Shown here: piece after piece, positions 27,232 to 35,673 of the stretch
How positions within the stretch are numbered: position 1 is the first letter of the stretch
How the letters are laid out: each line of letters opens with the position of its first letter
From: Bacteroidales bacterium
GTDB lineage: Bacteria; Bacteroidota; Bacteroidia; Bacteroidales; UBA932
Assembly: GCA_017447265.1 (NCBI GenBank)
Contig: JAFSOA010000007.1
Location: 90,095 to 154,094 of the forward strand
Direction: 5' to 3'
Length of the DNA stretch: 64,000 nt
Program-made: the position numbers and the translations under genes
The notes under the pieces: generated by a model
The model's database searches: none
What the model was told of the DNA's origin: nothing
The model's input: the letters and a program-made list of their open reading frames with translations, nothing else

Positions 27232-28332
27232 TCAGAAGAGTACGCGCTGGCCTTCCATCACGTTGTTGGCACCTACGGTGACGATCTTGTCGCCCTCGGA
27301 AAGGCCTGAGGTGACGATGATGTCCTGGCCGCTCGAGAAGGACTCCGTCGTCACGGTAACGGCGGTAGCGGTGCTGTCAGGCCGTACCAGATAGACCAGC
27401 GAACGGTCCTGCAGACGAACGAGCGCGTTCTGCGGGATCACGATCACGTCCTGCCGGTCTTCGGGAATCACAATCGTGCCCTGGATGCCGCTGTAGAGGA
27501 TGCCGTCGGGATTGGGGAACGAGGCCTTGCAGGCAATGGTACCCGTGGTGGCATTCACCACACCGGCGGCACGCGTGATGCGGCCTTTGTACTGATACTC
27601 CGTACCGTTCTTCATCAGGAATGTGACGTCCGGGAAGAATTTCAGGGCGTCTTTTATCTTTCCTTCGTAACCCATGGAATAGGCGTTTTCCAAAACCGCT
27701 TCCGGAAGGGAGAACTGCGCGTCCATCATCGCGTTGCCGCTGACAATCGTCAGGCGGGTACCCGGCGTCACCTGGTCGCCCGCGAAGACGGGGATATCCC
27801 CGATGATGCCAGCCACCGGCGAAGTGATGGTGCAGAAGCCCAGGTTCACCCGGGAACGGCTCACCGCCGCACGCGCCTGGCTCACAGCAGCCTGCGCCTG
27901 CTTATAGTTGTTTTCCGAATTGTCCAGCATGTAGCGGCTGACGATATTCTTCGCATACAGGTTCTTGTTCGACTCGTACTCCAGCTTCGCGCTGCTTTCC
28001 CGCGCCTCGGCTGCCAGGAGGTTCGCCTCGGCAGCTTCCAGGTCCAGCTGGGCGTTGCGCGAATCAATGACGAAAAGGACCGTGCCCCTTTCCACCTGCT
28101 GACCCTCGCTGACAGCGATTTTCATCAGCTGTCCGCTCACCTGGGGCGTGATGGTTACGTCGGACTGGCCTTTCAGCTTCGCACTGAACTTGATGGGGAC
28201 CACGATGTCCTGTTTCTTGATTGTCAGCGTCTCGTAAGACGTCGGAACCACCTTGGGCGTCTCCTGTCCGCAAGAGACCAGCACGACCAGGGCGCCGAGC
28301 AGCATGACCCACTTCATTGCATTTCTTTTCAT
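27232..28332 (-). CDS. RND periplasmic adaptor lipoprotein (membrane fusion protein)
   Basis: 366 residues with lipobox VLVSC (Cys21). Order: beta-barrel, half lipoyl (TITPQVSGQLMKIAVSEGQQVERGTVLFVID), alpha-hairpin (about 95-160, rich in Ala, Glu and Lys), second half lipoyl (CTITSPVAGIIGD), barrel and membrane-proximal domain. It links the inner-membrane pump to the outer-membrane channel. First gene of the efflux operon; a -7 element TAACTTTG overlaps the stop codon of glyS just upstream. Confidence 0.95.
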   Translation of the reverse strand: MKRNAMKWVMLLGALVVLVSCGQETPKVVPTSYETLTIKKQDIVVPIKFSAKLKGQSDVTITPQVSGQLMKIAVSEGQQVERGTVLFVIDSRNAQLDLEAAEANLLAAEARESSAKLEYESNKNLYAKNIVSRYMLDNSENNYKQAQAAVSQARAAVSRSRVNLGFCTITSPVAGIIGDIPVFAGDQVTPGTRLTIVSGNAMMDAQFSLPEAVLENAYSMGYEGKIKDALKFFPDVTFLMKNGTEYQYKGRITRAAGVVNATTGTIACKASFPNPDGILYSGIQGTIVIPEDRQDVIVIPQNALVRLQDRSLVYLVRPDSTATAVTVTTESFSSGQDIIVTSGLSEGDKIVTVGANNVMEGQRVLF

Positions 28333-28354
28333 ATGTCTATAATCTTGATTGTTT

Positions 28355-28362
28355 CAAAGTTA
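28355..28362 (-). promoter_or_regulatory. -7 element of the efflux operon promoter
   Basis: TAACTTTG on the minus strand, 23 bases before the adaptor start. It shares bases with the glyS stop codon, so the efflux operon has its own start of transcription despite following glyS in the same direction. Confidence 0.6.
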
Positions 28363-29913
28363 CAATGAAATCCTGTGAATTTTCTTGAAGAGCGGTTTCA
28401 TGCTCACTTTTTCGACGACGATTTCGCGCAGGCGTTCGATGGGAATGCGCTCCTGCTGCATGCTGTCGCGGTCCCGGAGTGTCACGCAGCCATCTTCCAG
28501 CGTGTCGTGGTCGATGGTGATGCAGTACGGTGTGCCGATGGCATCCTGGCGGCGGTAGCGCTTGCCGATGGAGTCTTTTTCGTCGTACTGGCAGTTGAAA
28601 TCGAAGCGCAGTTCGTCGAGGATCTCGCGGGCTTTCTCCGGCAGGCCGTCCTTCTTGACCAGCGGCAGCACGGCCAGCTTCACCGGCGCGATGCAGGCGG
28701 GCAGCTTCAGCACGACACGGTCCTCGCCGTTCTCCAGCTTCTCTTCCGTGTAAGCCGAGGAGAGGATGGCCAGGAACGTGCGGTCGAGGCCGATCGAGGT
28801 CTCGATGACGTACGGCGTATAGCTTTCGTTGGTCTCGGGATCGAAATACTGGATCTTGCGGCCGCTGAATTTCTGGTGCTGCGACAGGTCGAAGTCGGTG
28901 CGGCTGTGGATGCCTTCCAGTTCCTTGAAGCCGAACGGGAACTCGAATTCGATGTCCGTGGCGGCGTTGGCGTAGTGCGCCAGCTTCTCATGGTCGTGGA
29001 AACGGTATTTCTCGTCGCCCAGACCCAGGGCCTTGTGCCAGGCCAGGCGTGTCTCCTTCCACTTCGAGAACCACTTCATCTCTTCGCCGGGACGCACGAA
29101 GAACTGCATCTCCATCTGCTCGAACTCGCGCATGCGGAAGATGAACTGCCGCGCCACGATCTCGTTGCGGAAGGCCTTGCCGATCTGCGCAATGCCGAAA
29201 GGCACTTTCATGCGGCCCGTCTTCTGCACGTTGAGGAAGTTGACGAAGATACCCTGGGCGGTCTCGGGACGGAGGTAGATGGTACCCACGCCGCCGTCGA
29301 CGTTACCCAGCTGGGTGCTGAACATCAGGTTGAACTGCCGCACCTCGGTCCAGTTCTTGGTGCCGGAGATCGGGCAGGCGATCTCGCAGTCCACAATAAT
29401 CTGGCGGAGCTCCTTCAAGTCGTTGTCGTTGAGAGCCTTTGTCATCCGCGCGTGCACTTCGTCGTATTTGACCTTGCTGCGCTGGACGTTGGGGTTGGTG
29501 GCGCGGAACTGCGCCTCGTCGAAGGCTTCGCCCCATTTGCGGCGGCCCTTCTCCACCTCCTTGTCCATCTTCTCCTCGAGCTTGGCGAGGTAGTCTTCGA
29601 TCAGGACGTCGGCACGGTAGCGCTTCTTCGAGTCCTTGTTGTCGATGAGCGGGTCGTTGAAGGCACCCACGTGGCCCGATGCCTCCCAGATGCGGGGATG
29701 CATGAAGATGGCGGAGTCGATGCCCACGATGTTGTCGTTGAGGTGGACCATCGCCTCCCACCAATACTTCTTGATATTGTTTTTCATCTCGACGCCCATC
29801 TGTCCATAGTCATACACGGCGCTCAGTCCGTCGTAGATTTCGCTGGACTGAAAAATGAAACCATACTCTTTGGCATGCGCCACGAGCGTCTTGAATACTT
29901 CTTCCTGTGTCAT
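28360..29913 (-). CDS. glyS: Glycyl-tRNA synthetase, alpha2 (single-chain) type
   Basis: 517 residues from the ATG at 29913, which overlaps the folK stop by ATGA; longer frames lie inside folK. It is the class IIa form found in Bacteroidota, eukaryotes and archaea, not the four-subunit type. Motif 1 region GLSAVYDYGQMGVEMKNN, motif 2 with FRNEIVARQFIFRMREFEQME, and motif 3 in ETSIGLDRTFLAIL are visible; the last 120 residues form the anticodon-binding domain. An internal insertion (about 85-160, Lys/Glu-rich) is also usual for the family. Confidence 0.95.
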   Translation of the reverse strand: MTQEEVFKTLVAHAKEYGFIFQSSEIYDGLSAVYDYGQMGVEMKNNIKKYWWEAMVHLNDNIVGIDSAIFMHPRIWEASGHVGAFNDPLIDNKDSKKRYRADVLIEDYLAKLEEKMDKEVEKGRRKWGEAFDEAQFRATNPNVQRSKVKYDEVHARMTKALNDNDLKELRQIIVDCEIACPISGTKNWTEVRQFNLMFSTQLGNVDGGVGTIYLRPETAQGIFVNFLNVQKTGRMKVPFGIAQIGKAFRNEIVARQFIFRMREFEQMEMQFFVRPGEEMKWFSKWKETRLAWHKALGLGDEKYRFHDHEKLAHYANAATDIEFEFPFGFKELEGIHSRTDFDLSQHQKFSGRKIQYFDPETNESYTPYVIETSIGLDRTFLAILSSAYTEEKLENGEDRVVLKLPACIAPVKLAVLPLVKKDGLPEKAREILDELRFDFNCQYDEKDSIGKRYRRQDAIGTPYCITIDHDTLEDGCVTLRDRDSMQQERIPIERLREIVVEKVSMKPLFKKIHRISL

Positions 29914-30326
29914 ATCGTGATGTCGTTTAATAATTCTTGTACGTAAGGCCGCTCCCGGACTTGCGGGTGCGGAATGACCAGACGGTCGGTATGTATCTCT
30001 AAATCGTTGTATTTCAGAATGTCGATATCGATGGTGCGGTTGTGGAACACGCGCTGGCCGGCGGCGTCGAATTCCGGCGCGTGGCGCGGACGGCCCAGCC
30101 GTACTTCGATGTCCTGGCAAAGGTCGAGCAGCGCTTCGGGCGCGATGTCGCTCGCAAAGCACAGCGCCTGGTTGAGAAAGGCCGGCCCTTCGAAACCCAG
30201 CGCCCCGGTCTCGAGCACGCGCGAGCAGAGCATGTCGACCTTGAGCGCTTCGGCCAGCATGGCCTGCGCCTGCTCCAGGTTCCATTCCCGGTCGCCCAGG
30301 TTCGATCCGAGTGCCAGATAGATCAT
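29910..30326 (-). CDS. folK: 6-hydroxymethyl-7,8-dihydropterin pyrophosphokinase
   Basis: 138 residues from the ATG at 30326, overlapping the stop of the SufE-SufT gene by ATGA. The family start MIYLALGSNLGDREWNLEQA is clear, as is the catalytic HNRTIDIDIL block (about 95-104). It transfers pyrophosphate from ATP to the pterin before dihydropteroate synthase in folate synthesis. It is a single-domain form. It links the Fe-S genes upstream and glyS downstream in a fully overlapping operon. Confidence 0.95.
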   Translation of the reverse strand: MIYLALGSNLGDREWNLEQAQAMLAEALKVDMLCSRVLETGALGFEGPAFLNQALCFASDIAPEALLDLCQDIEVRLGRPRHAPEFDAAGQRVFHNRTIDIDILKYNDLEIHTDRLVIPHPQVRERPYVQELLNDITI

Positions 30327-31081
30327 AGCATGCCCAATTCCAGTTTCGCCTCTTCGCTCATGCGGTCGGTGGTCCATTCCGGCTCGAAAACCAGGTCCAC
30401 CTGCACCTCCTTCACGCCCGGCACGTCAGACACCGCCTCCTGCACCTGCGCCACCACCTCGTCGGCGATGGGGCAGTTCGGCGCGGTGAGCGTCATCTTG
30501 ATGAACACCACCCCGTCGGCATCGGCCTGGATATCATAGATCAAGCCCAGATCATAGACGTTCACCGGGATTTCCGGGTCATATACTTGCCTGAGTGCCA
30601 GGATGATTTCATCTTCCAGCCCTTTTCCGTCCTTCCCATCTCCGTCATGCCGGGCTTCACCCGGCATCCCGGCGTAATGCTTCGCATATTGCTTGACCGT
30701 CTCGATCATCGACACCAGGCCGTTGGCCCGGGTCGGCGAGAGGTTCTCTTTCAGGCCGATCTGCCCGATGAAGTCCTCGTCGGCCGCCAGGATGTCGGCG
30801 GGCGTCTGGTTGTCGTAGACCTTGAGCAGCAGCGAGATGATGCCCTTGGTGATGATGGCGTCGCTGTCGGCCGAAAAGCGAAGCCGCCCGTTCTCAGGCC
30901 GGCAGGCCAGCCACACGCGCGACTGGCAGCCTTTGATGAGGTGCTCATCCGTTTTGTCTTTCTCGTCGATCAGGGGCATTTCCTTGCCCAGTTCGATGAG
31001 GTACTCGTATTTGTCCATCCAGTCCGTGAAGACAGCAAACTCCTCCACGATGCCGGCTTGTATGTCTTGTATCGTATTCAT
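30323..31081 (-). CDS. SufE-SufT (MIP18/DUF59) fusion protein
   Basis: 252 residues. Residues 1 to about 132 are SufE-like: YEYLIELGKEMPLID and LIKGCQSRVWLA, with the sulfur-accepting Cys in KGCQS. Residues about 152-252 are a MIP18/PaaD-type (SufT) domain with YDPEIPVNVYDLGLIYDI and TLTAPNCPIADEV. In other Bacteroidota these are usually two adjacent genes. The joint, around residues 136-148 (AGMPGEARHDGDG), is encoded by a perfect palindrome of a type also found between genes here, so the fusion may have come from insertion of that element across the first stop codon. The start overlaps the sufS stop, and the stop overlaps folK. Confidence 0.88.
   Translation of the reverse strand: MNTIQDIQAGIVEEFAVFTDWMDKYEYLIELGKEMPLIDEKDKTDEHLIKGCQSRVWLACRPENGRLRFSADSDAIITKGIISLLLKVYDNQTPADILAADEDFIGQIGLKENLSPTRANGLVSMIETVKQYAKHYAGMPGEARHDGDGKDGKGLEDEIILALRQVYDPEIPVNVYDLGLIYDIQADADGVVFIKMTLTAPNCPIADEVVAQVQEAVSDVPGVKEVQVDLVFEPEWTTDRMSEEAKLELGML
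30643..30672. repeat. Palindrome at the SufE-SufT joint
   Basis: Arms ATGCCGGG (30647-30654) and CCCGGCAT (30660-30667) are perfectly complementary around loop CTTCA. It matches the design of the palindromes at 16036 and 21601 but has longer arms, and it lies fully inside coding sequence. Confidence 0.85.
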
Positions 31082-32304
31082 CGCAGCATGTTGATGGCGC
31101 GGCGGAGCGAAGCCATGAAGGCCTCACACTCCGCGAGCGTGTTGTAAGGGGCCAGCGAGGCCCGCAGCATGGACGTCTGTCCGTAGCGCCGCAGCAGCGG
31201 TTCGGCGCACATGTGCCCGGAACGCACCGCGATGCCCATCTTGTCGAGAATCTGGGCCAGGTCGCCTGCAAACGCACCTTCCACGGTAAAGGAGAAGAGC
31301 GGAATCTTGCGCTCCGCTTTGCGGGGTGTGCCATACAGACGCAGTCCGTCGATCTTCGTGAGTTCGGCCAGCAGATAGTCGCGCATGGTGCGCTGGGCGG
31401 CCTGCAGGCCCTCGTCTTCCGCCATGCGCTGCGCCAGCTCCAGGGCGGGCGCCATGCAGGCGGCGGCCACGTAGTTCTGGGTGCCGGCCTCAAATTTCAG
31501 GGGCAGCGGCGCATAGGTGGTCTTTTCGAACGTGACCGTTTCGATCATCTCGCCCCCGCCCATGTACGGCGGCATCGCGTCAAGCCATTTGCGTTTGCCG
31601 TAGAGAACGCCGATGCCGGTGGGCGCATAGATCTTGTGGCCGGAAAACACGTAGAAGTCGCAGTTGAGCGCCTGTACATCGACCGGTGCATGGACAATGC
31701 CCTGGGCACCGTCGAGCAGCACCGGGACGGCGTGTCGATGCGCCGTCTCCACGATTTCCCGCACGGGATTGACCACGCCCAGCACGTTGGAAATGTGCGT
31801 CAGGGCCACCAGCTTGATCCGCCCTTCCGCCGCCTGGAGGCGACGGTCCAGCTCCGGCAGCGAAAGCTCCCCGTCCTCGTCGACCGGCAGCACCTCCAGC
31901 GAGGCGCCGTGGCGTTCGCAGGCCAGCTGCCAGGACACGAGGTTGCTGTGATGTTCCGCCTCGGAGAGGAGGATGCGGTCGCCCGGAGCGAGGTAACGCT
32001 GTGAGAAACAACTGGCTACCAGGTTGATGGAAGCGGTGGTTCCGCTGGTGAAGACCACATTTTCCCGGGCCGGCGCGTTGATGAAACGCCGCACGGCTTC
32101 GCGGCCGGCTTCATACAGCTCCGTTGCGTAGGCGCTCAGCCGGTGCACGGCGCGATGGATGTTGCCGTTGGCCTCCACGCTCATCCGCTGCTGGAGTTCG
32201 AGCACGCTGCGCGGCCGCTGCGCTGTAGCAGCGTTGTCGAAATAGATCAGCGGTTTGCCGTAGATCTGCCTGTCGAGCGCGGGAAATAAAGGCCTTGTTT
32301 CCAT
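31078..32304 (-). CDS. sufS: Cysteine desulfurase, SufS type
   Basis: 408 residues from the ATG at 32304; a longer frame would cross its promoter. Class V aminotransferase fold: YFDNAATAQRP near the start, SEAEHHSNLVSW, the PLP-binding Lys in FSGHKIYAPTGIG (about 223) and the active Cys in RSGHMCAEPLL (about 361), in the short loop typical of SufS. It takes sulfur from cysteine and hands it to SufE, which is encoded next as part of the fusion. No SufBCD is in the window. A minus-strand -7 element lies just upstream, divergent from ruvA. Confidence 0.95.
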   Translation of the reverse strand: METRPLFPALDRQIYGKPLIYFDNAATAQRPRSVLELQQRMSVEANGNIHRAVHRLSAYATELYEAGREAVRRFINAPARENVVFTSGTTASINLVASCFSQRYLAPGDRILLSEAEHHSNLVSWQLACERHGASLEVLPVDEDGELSLPELDRRLQAAEGRIKLVALTHISNVLGVVNPVREIVETAHRHAVPVLLDGAQGIVHAPVDVQALNCDFYVFSGHKIYAPTGIGVLYGKRKWLDAMPPYMGGGEMIETVTFEKTTYAPLPLKFEAGTQNYVAAACMAPALELAQRMAEDEGLQAAQRTMRDYLLAELTKIDGLRLYGTPRKAERKIPLFSFTVEGAFAGDLAQILDKMGIAVRSGHMCAEPLLRRYGQTSMLRASLAPYNTLAECEAFMASLRRAINMLR

Positions 32305-32311
32305 AATCTCG

Positions 32312-32319
32312 CAAAAATA
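32312..32319 (-). promoter_or_regulatory. -7 element of the sufS-glyS operon promoter
   Basis: TATTTTTG on the minus strand, eight bases before the sufS start, in the 52-base gap shared with the divergent ruvA. The leader would be very short. Confidence 0.45.
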
Positions 32320-32356
32320 GTTATTTTTACAGAAAATTCTACAAAACCGAGCCGCT

Positions 32357-32950
32357 ATGTACGAATATATCACCGGTCGCCTTGAAGAAATCACCCCCAC
32401 CGACGCCATCGTGGAAGCCTGCGGCGTAGGCTACGACCTGCTCATCTCCCTCAGCACCTTCTCCAGGCTGCAAGGCGCCCAGGGCCGGCAGGTGAAACTC
32501 TACACCAGCCACCTGGTGCGGGAAGACGACGAGGCGCTCTACGGCTTTGCCGACAAGGCGGAGCGCAGCGTCTTTGTGCAGCTCATTTCCGTCAGCGGCG
32601 TCGGTCCCGGCTCCGCCCGGATGATCCTTTCGGCCATGACGGCCGACGAAGTGCGGGAAGCCGTGCTCGCCAACGACGTCAACAAATTCAAGTCGGTCAA
32701 GGGCATCGGCCTGAAAACGGCCCAGCGCGTGATCCTCGACCTGAAAGACAAGATCGGCAAGGGCGGCGACACGTTCAGCTTCGACACGCCGGGCGGCGGC
32801 GCATCGGCCGTTCGCGAGGAGGCCCAAAGCGCCCTGACCCTGCTCGGTTTCGCCAAGCCCGCTGTCGAGAAGACGCTCGACAAACTGCTCAAGGAGACCC
32901 CGGACGCTTCGCTTGAAGACCTGATCAAGCGGGCCTTGAAACTGCTGTAA
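32357..32950 (+). CDS. ruvA: Holliday junction branch-migration protein RuvA
   Basis: 197 residues: N-terminal OB domain (MYEYITGRLEEI), the two helix-hairpin-helix motifs (ISVSGVGPGSARMIL and FKSVKGIGLKTAQRVI) in domain II, and a C-terminal domain III that contacts RuvB. RuvA tetramers bind the junction and load the RuvB motor. ruvB lies 16 kb away at 49213, so the two are not an operon here, as is usual in this phylum. Confidence 0.96.
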   Translation: MYEYITGRLEEITPTDAIVEACGVGYDLLISLSTFSRLQGAQGRQVKLYTSHLVREDDEALYGFADKAERSVFVQLISVSGVGPGSARMILSAMTADEVREAVLANDVNKFKSVKGIGLKTAQRVILDLKDKIGKGGDTFSFDTPGGGASAVREEAQSALTLLGFAKPAVEKTLDKLLKETPDASLEDLIKRALKLL

Positions 32951-33002
32951 CTGCCTCAACACGCAGATTTTGGCTTTATTCGTAAAATGATTGTCAAATT
33001 TT

Positions 33003-33033
33003 TTGGCAGTCTGGAAAGGAATTTGTATATTTG
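33003..33033 (+). promoter_or_regulatory. gcvH promoter
   Basis: A -33 element TTGG at 33003 and a -7 element TATATTTG at 33026-33033 with about 20 bases between, a very good Bacteroidota promoter. The leader to the ATG at 33055 would be about 17 bases. Confidence 0.65.
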
Positions 33034-33054
33034 TGGCGCTGAATAGTGTGAACT

Positions 33055-33429
33055 ATGAAAACACCTGCTGAACTTAAATACACGAAAGATCACGAATGGG
33101 TCCGCGTCGAAGGCGACGTGGCCATTGTCGGTATTACCGATTTCGCCCAAAGCGAACTGGGTGACATCGTCTTCGTCGACATCCAGACGGAAGGCGAAAC
33201 CTTGTCCAAAGAGGAAGTTTTCGGCACGATTGAAGCCGTGAAGACGGTCGCCGATGCCTTCATGCCGGTTTCCGGTGAGGTGGCTGAGGTCAATCCCGCG
33301 CTCGAAGGCGCTCCTGAACTGGTGAACTCCGATCCTTACGGTGAGGGATGGATGATCAAGATCAAATTCTCCGACCCTTCGGAATTTGATACCCTCCTTT
33401 CTGCTGCGCAGTATGAGGAAATAATCTGA
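33055..33429 (+). CDS. gcvH: Glycine cleavage system H protein
   Basis: 124 residues, full length for the family. The lipoyl-carrying Lys is in [13 protein letters not shown] (about residue 63), preceded by the [12 protein letters not shown] strand. It shuttles the aminomethyl group between the P, T and L proteins. No gcvP or gcvT is near, so it is a lone gene with its own promoter and terminator; a role in lipoate relay cannot be excluded. Confidence 0.95.
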   Translation: MKTPAELKYTKDHEWVRVEGDVAIVGITDFAQSELGDIVFVDIQTEGETLSKEEVFGTIEAVKTVADAFMPVSGEVAEVNPALEGAPELVNSDPYGEGWMIKIKFSDPSEFDTLLSAAQYEEII

Positions 33430-33457
33430 TTTGTAAAAATCAAAAATGTGATGTGTT

Positions 33458-33496
33458 CAAGGGGAATCTCAAACGAGGTTCCCCTTGGTTATTTTT
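33458..33496 (+). terminator. Terminator of gcvH
   Basis: Stem CAAGGGGAAtCTC / GAGgTTCCCCTTG with loop AAAC (33458-33487), followed by a T-rich stretch to 33496. Strong intrinsic terminator. Confidence 0.88.
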
Positions 33497-33501
33497 GTTG
33501 A

Positions 33502-33584
33502 CGGGGCTCTGCCCCGAACCCCGCCGCTACGGCCTGCTATTGCACAGGCTCTCACAACGGCCTCCGCTAGCGGCTGATGCTGCG
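33502..33584 (+). repeat. Composite repeat, copy F (downstream of the acyl-CoA ligase)
   Basis: Starts with hairpin CGGGGC-tct-GCCCCG, then GCCGCTACGGCCTGCTATTG, and ends in a palindrome CCGCTAGCGG within CGGCTGATGC. About 90 percent alike to copy G at 35561-35641, which is in the opposite orientation, so the pair brackets the ligase gene as an inverted repeat. Confidence 0.85.
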
Positions 33585-33614
33585 TGACGTTGACGGGGCG
33601 ATGCCGCGTGAAAG

Positions 33615-35396
33615 TCAGGCGTTTTTGTAGGTTTCGGCGATGAGGTCGGCGTAGAAGGTCTGGAGATTGCGGCGCTTGAGCTTGAGGGTCTGCGAGAGCA
33701 TGCCGTTGTCCGTGGTCCATTCGTCAAAGCGGAAGTGCACCTTCTTAATGTTCTCGTGGGCGGCCAACTGGGCGTTGACAGCATTGACGCAGTCTGTCAA
33801 AGCTTTGGCAATTGTTTGATTTTCAAGCAATTGTTCTTTTTTCTCCACCTTGATTCCCTTCTCGGTCGCCAAGGCGTTGAGTTTGCCGTAAGCCGGGATG
33901 ATGACCGCCGAAGCAAACTTCTCGCCGGCACCGAACACGAAGGCGTTCTCAATATAGTCTGTCTCCTTGAGCAGGGTCTCGATGACCTGCGGGGCAATAT
34001 ATTTGCCGGACGACAGCTTGAAGATCTCTTTCTTGCGGTCAGTAATCTTAAGGTATTTGCCGTCTTTCAGGAAGCCGATGTCGCCCGTATGGAGCCAACC
34101 GTCGCTGTCGATCATTTCACGGGTCGCTTCAGGGTTCTTGTAATAGCCCAACATCACGTGCGGGCCCCGCGTCAGGATCTCGCCGTCCTCGGCGAATGAA
34201 AGTTCCGTGCCGTCCATGGCCTTGCCCACCGTACCGATGACATTATACTTGTCGGCCGGGGAGTTCACGGCAATCACCGGGGAGGTTTCCGTCAGGCCGT
34301 ATCCTTCGAAAATATAGAGTTTGGCCGCATTGAAACAGCGCACGATCTTCGCCTGGATCGACGATCCGCCGCTGACGACCAGCATTTCATGGCCGCCGAG
34401 GTTCTCACGCCACTTGCTGTAGACCAGTTTGTCGAAGAGTTTCTGTTTCTGCAGGTAGAACCAGCCGGTATTCTCGTTATCGAAGTTATTGGCGTACTTC
34501 CAGGCCGCATCGTAGATCGTGTGTTTGAAGCCCGTCAGTTTCTTGCCGGCTTCTTCCAGCTTGCCATACATCATTTCCAGCACGCGCGGAACGGCGCAGA
34601 AGCCGTCGGAATGGCAGTCCTTGAGATCGGAAGCGATCGTAGCGAGACTCTCCGCGTAATAGATGCTGATGGCCAGCTCCTGATACTCGTAGTTCATGGT
34701 CCGCTCGTACATGTGGCAGAGCGGCAGGAAACTCACCATGCGATGACTGTAGTTCTTGGTCTGGCGGAGGGCGTGACCGTGGGAGTCAAACATCATGTTG
34801 CGGTGCGAGAGCATGACGCCTTTCGGCACGCCGGTCGTACCGGAGGTATAAACGATGCTGGCGCACTCGTCCGGGCTGATGGTCTTCTTGTTTTCTTCCA
34901 CCACGGGACCGAATTTCTCTTTGTTCTGGCGGCCCAGCTCATACAGTTTCGACAGGGTCATGACGTCCTGGACTTCGTCGCTTTCGTCGAAGAGCAAGAA
35001 TTTGATGTCACGGTCGACGGACGCGGCGATGGGCGCTACACGTTTATAAAGAGCGGCCGAGCCGACGGCGATGAGTTCGGCATCGGAGTGGGTGAAGATA
35101 TGGAGGTAGTCGTCCTTGCTGAGCGTACTGTAGACCGGCACGTGCACCATGTGGGCCAGGTTGATGCCCATGTCCATGAAGTTCCACTCGGGCCGGTTGT
35201 TGGTGATGGTGATCACCTTGGTCCCTGCCTTGTATCCCAGGGCGAGCAGGCCGTAAGCGACGGAATGGGCAATTTCATAATACTGGTCAATGCTGAATTT
35301 GATCCATTTTCCACGGGTGCGGCGTGCGAGGATGTCGTCTTTGGGCGGATAGGTTTTCAGGTTTTCGAGCAGGTCGAACGTACGAAGGATTTCCAT
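33615..35396 (-). CDS. Long-chain acyl-CoA synthetase (AMP-forming)
   Basis: 593 residues from the ATG at 35396; the frame runs further upstream but through a repeat. ANL-superfamily ligase: the P-loop-like YTSGTTGVPKGVMLSH (about 182-197), FEGYGLTETSP, WLHTGDIGFLKDGKYLKITDRKKEIFKLSSGK hinge region (split by the hinge Asp) and a C-terminal Lys region. It activates fatty acids to acyl-CoA. A minus-strand -7 element TATATTTG (35424-35417) lies upstream. The gene is flanked by two inverted copies of the composite repeat and has a hairpin repeat of the other family in its upstream region. Confidence 0.92.
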   Translation of the reverse strand: MEILRTFDLLENLKTYPPKDDILARRTRGKWIKFSIDQYYEIAHSVAYGLLALGYKAGTKVITITNNRPEWNFMDMGINLAHMVHVPVYSTLSKDDYLHIFTHSDAELIAVGSAALYKRVAPIAASVDRDIKFLLFDESDEVQDVMTLSKLYELGRQNKEKFGPVVEENKKTISPDECASIVYTSGTTGVPKGVMLSHRNMMFDSHGHALRQTKNYSHRMVSFLPLCHMYERTMNYEYQELAISIYYAESLATIASDLKDCHSDGFCAVPRVLEMMYGKLEEAGKKLTGFKHTIYDAAWKYANNFDNENTGWFYLQKQKLFDKLVYSKWRENLGGHEMLVVSGGSSIQAKIVRCFNAAKLYIFEGYGLTETSPVIAVNSPADKYNVIGTVGKAMDGTELSFAEDGEILTRGPHVMLGYYKNPEATREMIDSDGWLHTGDIGFLKDGKYLKITDRKKEIFKLSSGKYIAPQVIETLLKETDYIENAFVFGAGEKFASAVIIPAYGKLNALATEKGIKVEKKEQLLENQTIAKALTDCVNAVNAQLAAHENIKKVHFRFDEWTTDNGMLSQTLKLKRRNLQTFYADLIAETYKNA

Positions 35397-35416
35397 AATA
35401 TAAACGATTGATTCTA

Positions 35417-35424
35417 CAAATATA
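35417..35424 (-). promoter_or_regulatory. -7 element of the acyl-CoA synthetase promoter
   Basis: TATATTTG on the minus strand, 21 bases before the start codon and immediately after repeat B in the direction of transcription. Confidence 0.5.
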
Positions 35425-35433
35425 ATAAAAAAC

Positions 35434-35552
35434 TGCTCCGCTTCGCTATGGCATTTGTCTCGCTCCCAAAAAAAGGTCGTTTCGCCTCGCTCTGGTATTT
35501 GTCTCGCTCCCAAAAAAAGGTCGCTTCGCCAAATACCACCCGCTCGGCTACG
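35434..35552 (+). repeat. Covarying hairpin repeat, copy B, with a partial 5' duplication
   Basis: Arms GGTATTTG (35494-35501) and CAAATACC (35530-35537) pair perfectly. The loop TCTCGCTCCC, A-run, GGTCGCTTC is the same as in copies A and C. A 44-base segment holding the 5' arm and loop is duplicated in front (the first TTTGTCTCGC at 35454, the second at 35498), but that extra copy has no partner arm. Confidence 0.85.
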
Positions 35553-35560
35553 CTTTACAC

Positions 35561-35641
35561 AGCGGCATCAGCCGCTAGCGGAGGCCGTTGCGAGAGCCCT
35601 TGCAATAGCAGGCCGAAGCGGCAGGTCTGGGCAGAGCCCAG
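35561..35641 (-). repeat. Composite repeat, copy G (between mnmG and the acyl-CoA ligase)
   Basis: Reverse-oriented partner of copy F. Its end hairpin reads CTGGGC-aga-GCCCAG, differing from F by a compensated base pair, and its other end has GCGGC-atca-GCCGC where copy H has GCGCC-atca-GGCGC, again compensated. Confidence 0.85.
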
Positions 35642-35649
35642 TAGACACA

Positions 35650-35665
35650 TGTTCCACGTGGAACA
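35650..35665. promoter_or_regulatory. parS-type centromere site 1
   Basis: TGTTCCACGTGGAACA, a perfect 16-base palindrome that equals the Pseudomonas-type parS sequence and is close to the general parS consensus (TGTTtCACGTGaAACA). It lies nine bases beyond the mnmG stop. ParB binding is inferred from sequence only. Confidence 0.8.
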
Positions 35666-35673
35666 TTCAGTAC

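Noticed and set aside
24687-27281. An 864-codon plus-strand frame opposite the RND pump
   Set aside because: Antisense shadow; His/Arg/Gln-rich with no hydrophobic segments or motifs.
33615-35396. The repeat-flanked acyl-CoA synthetase as a transposon cargo
   Set aside because: No transposase, no target-site duplication visible, and the gene is an ordinary core enzyme of the phylum; kept only as an inverted-repeat observation.
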